This document shows positions 48,101 to 54,100 of a stretch of DNA of 64,000 nucleotides, in pieces. The stretch spans positions 1-64,000 of the forward strand of contig JAUCBJ010006695.1 in NCBI GenBank assembly GCA_032718475.1, in the 5' to 3' direction. Position 1 is the stretch's first letter. The number at the start of each line of letters is the position of its first letter. The DNA comes from Nemertoderma westbladi (lineage: Eukaryota; Xenacoelomorpha; Nemertodermatida; Nemertodermatidae). The position numbers were made by a program, and so were the translations under genes. Under the pieces are notes generated by a model, which worked only from the letters and a program-made list of their open reading frames with translations, did not search any database and was not told the origin of the DNA.

Positions 48101-51100
48101 TCTTGTTGTTTATCCTTGAGTACTCGGGCTAGTCTCAATCCATTAGTGAGAGAATCTGATAATCCCAAAGAATTGTCTCTTATCTCAGAATCACATTTTA
48201 GATGAAGTGCACGCAGTTGTTCCTCGTTGAGAGAATACTGAGTTGCCATAGAGATTGCGACATCGAAGTTACGGGAACCTTGTTTGTTATTGCCTTGTAA
48301 CCCTTTGAGAACTCCCATGTTGGTTCGGAGACGGACTTTCATCAGCGCAATCTCGGAATCATCAACACCATCGATTTGATCGCAAACCTTCAAACTCATC
48401 TCGAAGTATTTCTCCGCGGATTCTAAATATTTCCCGTCGCATTCTAAGGACTCGGCCCGCTGCAGTTGAGTCCTGCCTAGGGTCGCCAGAGCGCGCTGCT
48501 TCTCCAACAGGGAACCTGCTCTCTCGGCGTGTTGTAAATGAACGAGTTGGTGTTTAATTGCTTTATCGAATCGTTCCATTTCGGCATAACATTCCCCGAT
48601 CCGTCTGTTTGCTATTCCAGCCCCGATGACGTCCTCCACAGACTCACATAATTCCAACTCTTCTCGGTGAATGTCCAACGCACTTTCGTAGTCACCTTCT
48701 TCGGCTAATGTTTCCCCCAACTGGTTACAGAGATCAGCAGCTTCTTTCACGTTTCCTTTCCGTGCCGCCTTGTTTTTGTCATGCGTCATTCGCAGAATTA
48801 GCTTTTTGCGCTCCATATTAGCCAATGTTAATAAATATATAGTTCATCAGATTGAACGGGGGTAAACGTTACGCCTACACTTACACACGCCTACCGACGC
48901 CTACAAACACTTACACACGCCTACCGACGCCTACAAACACTTACACACGCCCACACACCTATATATGTACCGGCCTGCCGTTAAGCAAATACACGTGACT
49001 GGAGATTGCCAAACTACTGATTCCCAATTAAATTATGTTTCCTATCTCTGGTTTATTGTTTTGGTTCATTTCTACTCGCCTCTGTAACCTGCTTCTTTCA
49101 GTAGGCGTAGCGTTTACTCCCAGATTGAGAGATGTAACACCAAAATATAAATGAGTTTTTCAAACTTGAGTTTTTACCAAGAAGGTAGGCCTACAACTTT
49201 TTGTCTTTACATTGCTCGTGCAAACTTCTATCTGTGGACAGGTTTACGAGTTATGTGGAATGGTGGTAATGGTGAAAAATATCGAGACTTGAAAAATATC
49301 GAGAGTAAAAATAACGAGAGTAATAATATCGAGAGTAAAAATAACGAGTGTTGAAAGTTAACGTGTTTAAAAAATATCGAGAGTAAAAATAACGCGAGAT
49401 GAAAATATCGAAAATAACGAGTGTTAAAAAATATCGAGTGTTGAAAAATATCGAGAGTATAAATATCGAGTGTTGAAAAATATCGAGAGTAAAAATATCG
49501 AGTGTTGAAAAATATCGAGAGTAAAAATATCGAGAGTAAAAATATCGAGTGTTGAAAAATATCGAGAGTAAAAATAACAAGTGTTGAAAAATATCGAGTG
49601 TTGAAAAATATCGAGAGTAAAAATATCGAGTGTTGAAAAATATTGAGAGTAAAAATATCGAGTGTTGAAAAATATCGAGAGTAAAAATATTGCATTTTGG
49701 GTGAGCTGAGCATTTTATTTAGAATTATGGAACAATATTGCAGTGCATGGGTTACAACAGTGCAAGTGCAAATAAATGGCATTAATACACCTTACCCATT
49801 CACCAGATTTATTTTATACTAGCTAGTTTTTTGTTATTTTTTTAATAAATATTATAGCTATCAATTTTGATAAATATATCAAAATTAGAAAAAATTAAAA
49901 TGAAATTATAATTTATAATTTGTTCTAGAACACATTTTTTAGTTCTAGATCACATTTACAATTTTTTAAAATAGCTAGTATTTTCTACTTCTTTTTATAA
50001 ATGTTATAGAACACGTGTAAGCTACCAATATTGATAGATATTTTTTGTTCTAGAACACATTTTTTTTGTTCTAGAACATTTTTAGGAAAAACAATTTTCA
50101 TACAACCCTTATTTAAAAAAATTGTTACTTATTTTACTGTTACTTATGTTACTTATTTAAAAATATTTTTACACTCGATATTTTTACTCTCGATATTTTT
50201 CAACACTCGATATTTTTACTCTCGATATTTTTCAACACTCGATATTTTTACTCTCGATATTTTTCAACACTCGATATTTTTACTCTCGATATTTTTCAAC
50301 ACTCGATATTTTTACTTTCGATATTTTTCAACACTCGATATTTTTACTCTCGATATTTTTCAACACTCGATATTTTTACTCTCGATATTTTTCAACACTC
50401 GATATTTTTACTCTCGATATTTTTACTCTCTATATTTTTCAACACTCGATATTTTTACTCTCGATATTTTTCAACACTCGATCCACTTTTTTACTCTCGA
50501 TATTTTTCAACACTCGATATTGTTACTCTCGATATTTTTACTCTCGATATTTTTACTCTCGATATTTTTACTCTCGATATTTTTTGAACTCTCGATATTA
50601 TCGTTATTTTTCAACACTCCATATTTTTACTCGCGTTATTTTTACTCTCGATATTTTTCATGTCTCGATATTTTTCAATATAACCAGAATGGTAGTAGTG
50701 AATATTGAACAGATATTCGATAGTAAATAATGTTAATAGTGTTTAGTATTTTAGCTCAAATTAAAATTAGAAAAATCCAATGCCGGATTCCTAAAAACGA
50801 ACCATACTTTTGAATGGAACACAATTGTTAATTGTCAGCCTTCCTGTTTAATTTGCCCGAATGGATATGAAGGAATATGTCACAAGTTGGTTTCAAAACG
50901 CACAGTGGAAATGTTACATAGTCCATAAAATAATTGCAAATTAGATTAATCATTTATATAATAAAAAATATAATATCCATACAAACAAACAAATGCGCCT
51001 AAAAAATATATTATTTATCCTATTAGTATTATTCAATAAAAACTGATGCGAAATAGTGTAAAGAAAAAAATACAGATATAACTGACTAAATTACAGTATT

Positions 51101-54100
51101 TCTATAAATTGCCCGATGTTTGTTTTGTATCTAAAGTAAATGACGCACGAATAACTCAACTTCTTCTGATATTATCGGAAGTACCGAAACCTCAGATAAT
51201 CGATGGCCGCCGGATTTACAGAGGATCACTTTAACGTCTGAAGAATTCACTCCATTTGCGGCTTCTAGAGATCTTTGATATGGAACTGAAATGTCTTTCA
51301 TTCCATGTATTAAGCGCAAGGGTCTATCAAATGACGATTTGCCGTCTACAAATATTCTGTTGGATAAGTTATCCTTCATAAATCCAGCTGTAATAGGAAG
51401 TGGAGTTTCATGTTCTTCGAAATATGTCGTTGTAGATTTAGATAAGAAATTCATTACGTTTACTTTATCATCAAGAGAATTAAGAAGTTCCAATGCTCCA
51501 GGAATCTTCTCTATTTCATCTGGATAGAAGTCATGTGCCGCGGACAATGTTAGCATTCCCTTTACACGACGGTGGAAGTCGTAGCGAACAGTTAATAGAA
51601 ATCCAAGCGAGGCCCCCAAACTGGAACCTATGATTATTTGAGGACCATTTGTAACATTCTCAAATATATGTCTAACATCGTCCAGAAAATCGCTAAAGAC
51701 GATATCGGTAAGTTTCCCGTCCGATAGGCCAACTCCTGAGTAATCTAGACTGGTGTAGGAGCAACCCAGTTTAATGGAGATATCGCGAAATATAGTTGCT
51801 TTTGTACCATCCTTCCCCGCACCATATCCTGCTAAATAAAATAATCCTAGATTTGTTGTTGAGTCACCTTGAATGTGGTGGAAAGCTAATTTATTTTTTC
51901 CTCGTTCGATAAATTGTGTTGTGATCAAGCGTTTAGAACTGCGAACAGTGAAACCTGCTAAGCAGTTAGTATTCAGTCTATATATTAAATGCTGCATTAT
52001 TGCAGTATAATGTATGAGAGTACCGGTATTGTGGAAATAGTGTATTGTTATTAGGCCTTGATTGTAATAGTAAGGCTAGCTTATCTGCTTATCGATCGTA
52101 GTCATTATAAAAGGATAGGATATTGGTTTAAAGGCTATCTGAACACTATCTGAGCGGGCCACTGTAGACTGTAGTGAGAAATTGAGCACCCAAATTAATG
52201 AAGTAATAATATTTTTCGCCCCGATTTTCGGTAATAACACCATCCACCTCCAGACCTCCCTAATTACAATAACCATTTCTAGCAAACCGGAGCCCCCCCC
52301 CCCCCCCCCCCCCCACCACCAAATTTTTTAAAAATTTCAATGAAATGCTACGAAATATGGTACGAAGATAGTTCGACACCTTTTCTTACTTCTGGCCTGG
52401 CCGGATTCTTCAATTTTCAAATTATTAAGTTACATCGAGCCGTTATTTAACGAATATTTAGCAATATTTAACCATCTCTGTTGGCTTTATTTTCGTCTTC
52501 GGGATGGTTTTTGATCTAGATATCATTATAATCGACTTACTATGGACATTCCGAATCTGAAAACCGTTTTAAATTTCACAAAAAATTGCACATACTAAGG
52601 AGTAAATTTTGAGACGCTATTATTTAGCTGAGCCGACAAAACTAGCCATCCTGTTACTTCAATAGGCGAAATTAATGTTCTGGAACAGTGTATCTAAATA
52701 TTTTGAAAATCGAAAAATCCCACCAGGCCAGTTGTAAGAAAAGTTGTCATACTATCATGAGTAGCATTTAATTGAAATTTGAAAAAAATTAAGGGGGGGG
52801 GGGGGGGGGGGGGGATTTGCTAAAAACGGTTGTTGTATATATTTTACAATAGGATTGTGAATTGTGATAGCTACAGCAGTAGGATTATGCGTTTAGGATT
52901 GTGCGTTTTCTTGTGTGACCTGCGACTGTAAGTGCCTAACTACACTGAACAGCGGAAAGTAAAATACTGACTTCACCTCATGCTGTCATGATATAAAAAT
53001 TAAAAACTGATGGGATAATGTCAGAATGTAGATAACAAGTCCCTAAAAGGCAGAAAGGTGCCACCCTGCTCCATACAGCCATAGCGCGGGAAATTAAAAT
53101 GATAGAAAGACATGTTATTTGTACTGGAAAGGGTAGCAGATCAGATCTGCCACCTATATTTTGGCGGTAAATTCAAATATGTTTTAACATTGAATACATG
53201 AATAGAGTAAGACTAATGCAGTAATGTAATTCATTGAATCAGAATAAATTATTTCTTATCGGTTTAACTCACTCATCCATTATAGTTGTTGTTTCTGTGT
53301 TTTATCTATTCTGGTGCTTCGAGCAGCACGTGAACAACTAAGCTGACTGGTTAATTAGGGACTTCGAGTAGCACGGGAAAAACTAAGCTGACTGGTTAAT
53401 TAGTCTGGGGCTTCGAGCAGCACGTGAACAACTAAGCTGACTGGTTAATTAGTCTGGGGCTTCGAGCAGCACGTGAACAACTAAGCTGACTGGTTAACTA
53501 GTCTGGGGCTTCGAGCAGCACGTGAACAACTAAGCTGACTGGTTAACTAGTCTGGGACTTCGAGTAGCACGGGAAAAACTAAGCTGACTGGTTAACTAGT
53601 CTGGGTCTTCGAGCAGCACGTGAACAACTAAGCTGACTGGTTAATTAGTCTGGGGCTTCGAGCAGCACGTGAACAACTAAGCTGACTGGTTAACTAGTCT
53701 GGGATTTCGAGCAGCACGTGAACAACTAAGCTGACTGGTTAACTAGTCTGGGACTTCGAGCAGCACGTGAACAACTAAGCTGACTGGTTAACTAGTCTGG
53801 TACGTCGAGCAGCACATGAACAACTAAGCTGACTGGTTAACTAGTCTGGTGCTTCGAGCAGCACGTGTGACGTGGACAACTAACTGACTAAGCTGACTGG
53901 TTAACTAGTCTGGGACTTCGAGCAGCACGTGAACAACTAAGCTGACTGGTTAACTAGTCTGGGACTTCGAGTAGCACATGAACAACTAAACTTGCTGGTT
54001 ACGTAGTCTGGGACTTCGAGCAGCACGTGAACAACTAAACTTACTGGTTACATAGTCTGATGTATGATTGTTATAATTATAATGTTCTGATGTACAGATG

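Noticed and set aside
53315-54060. CRISPR-like array
   Set aside because: There are contiguous 49-bp units with no unique spacers, in animal intron DNA.
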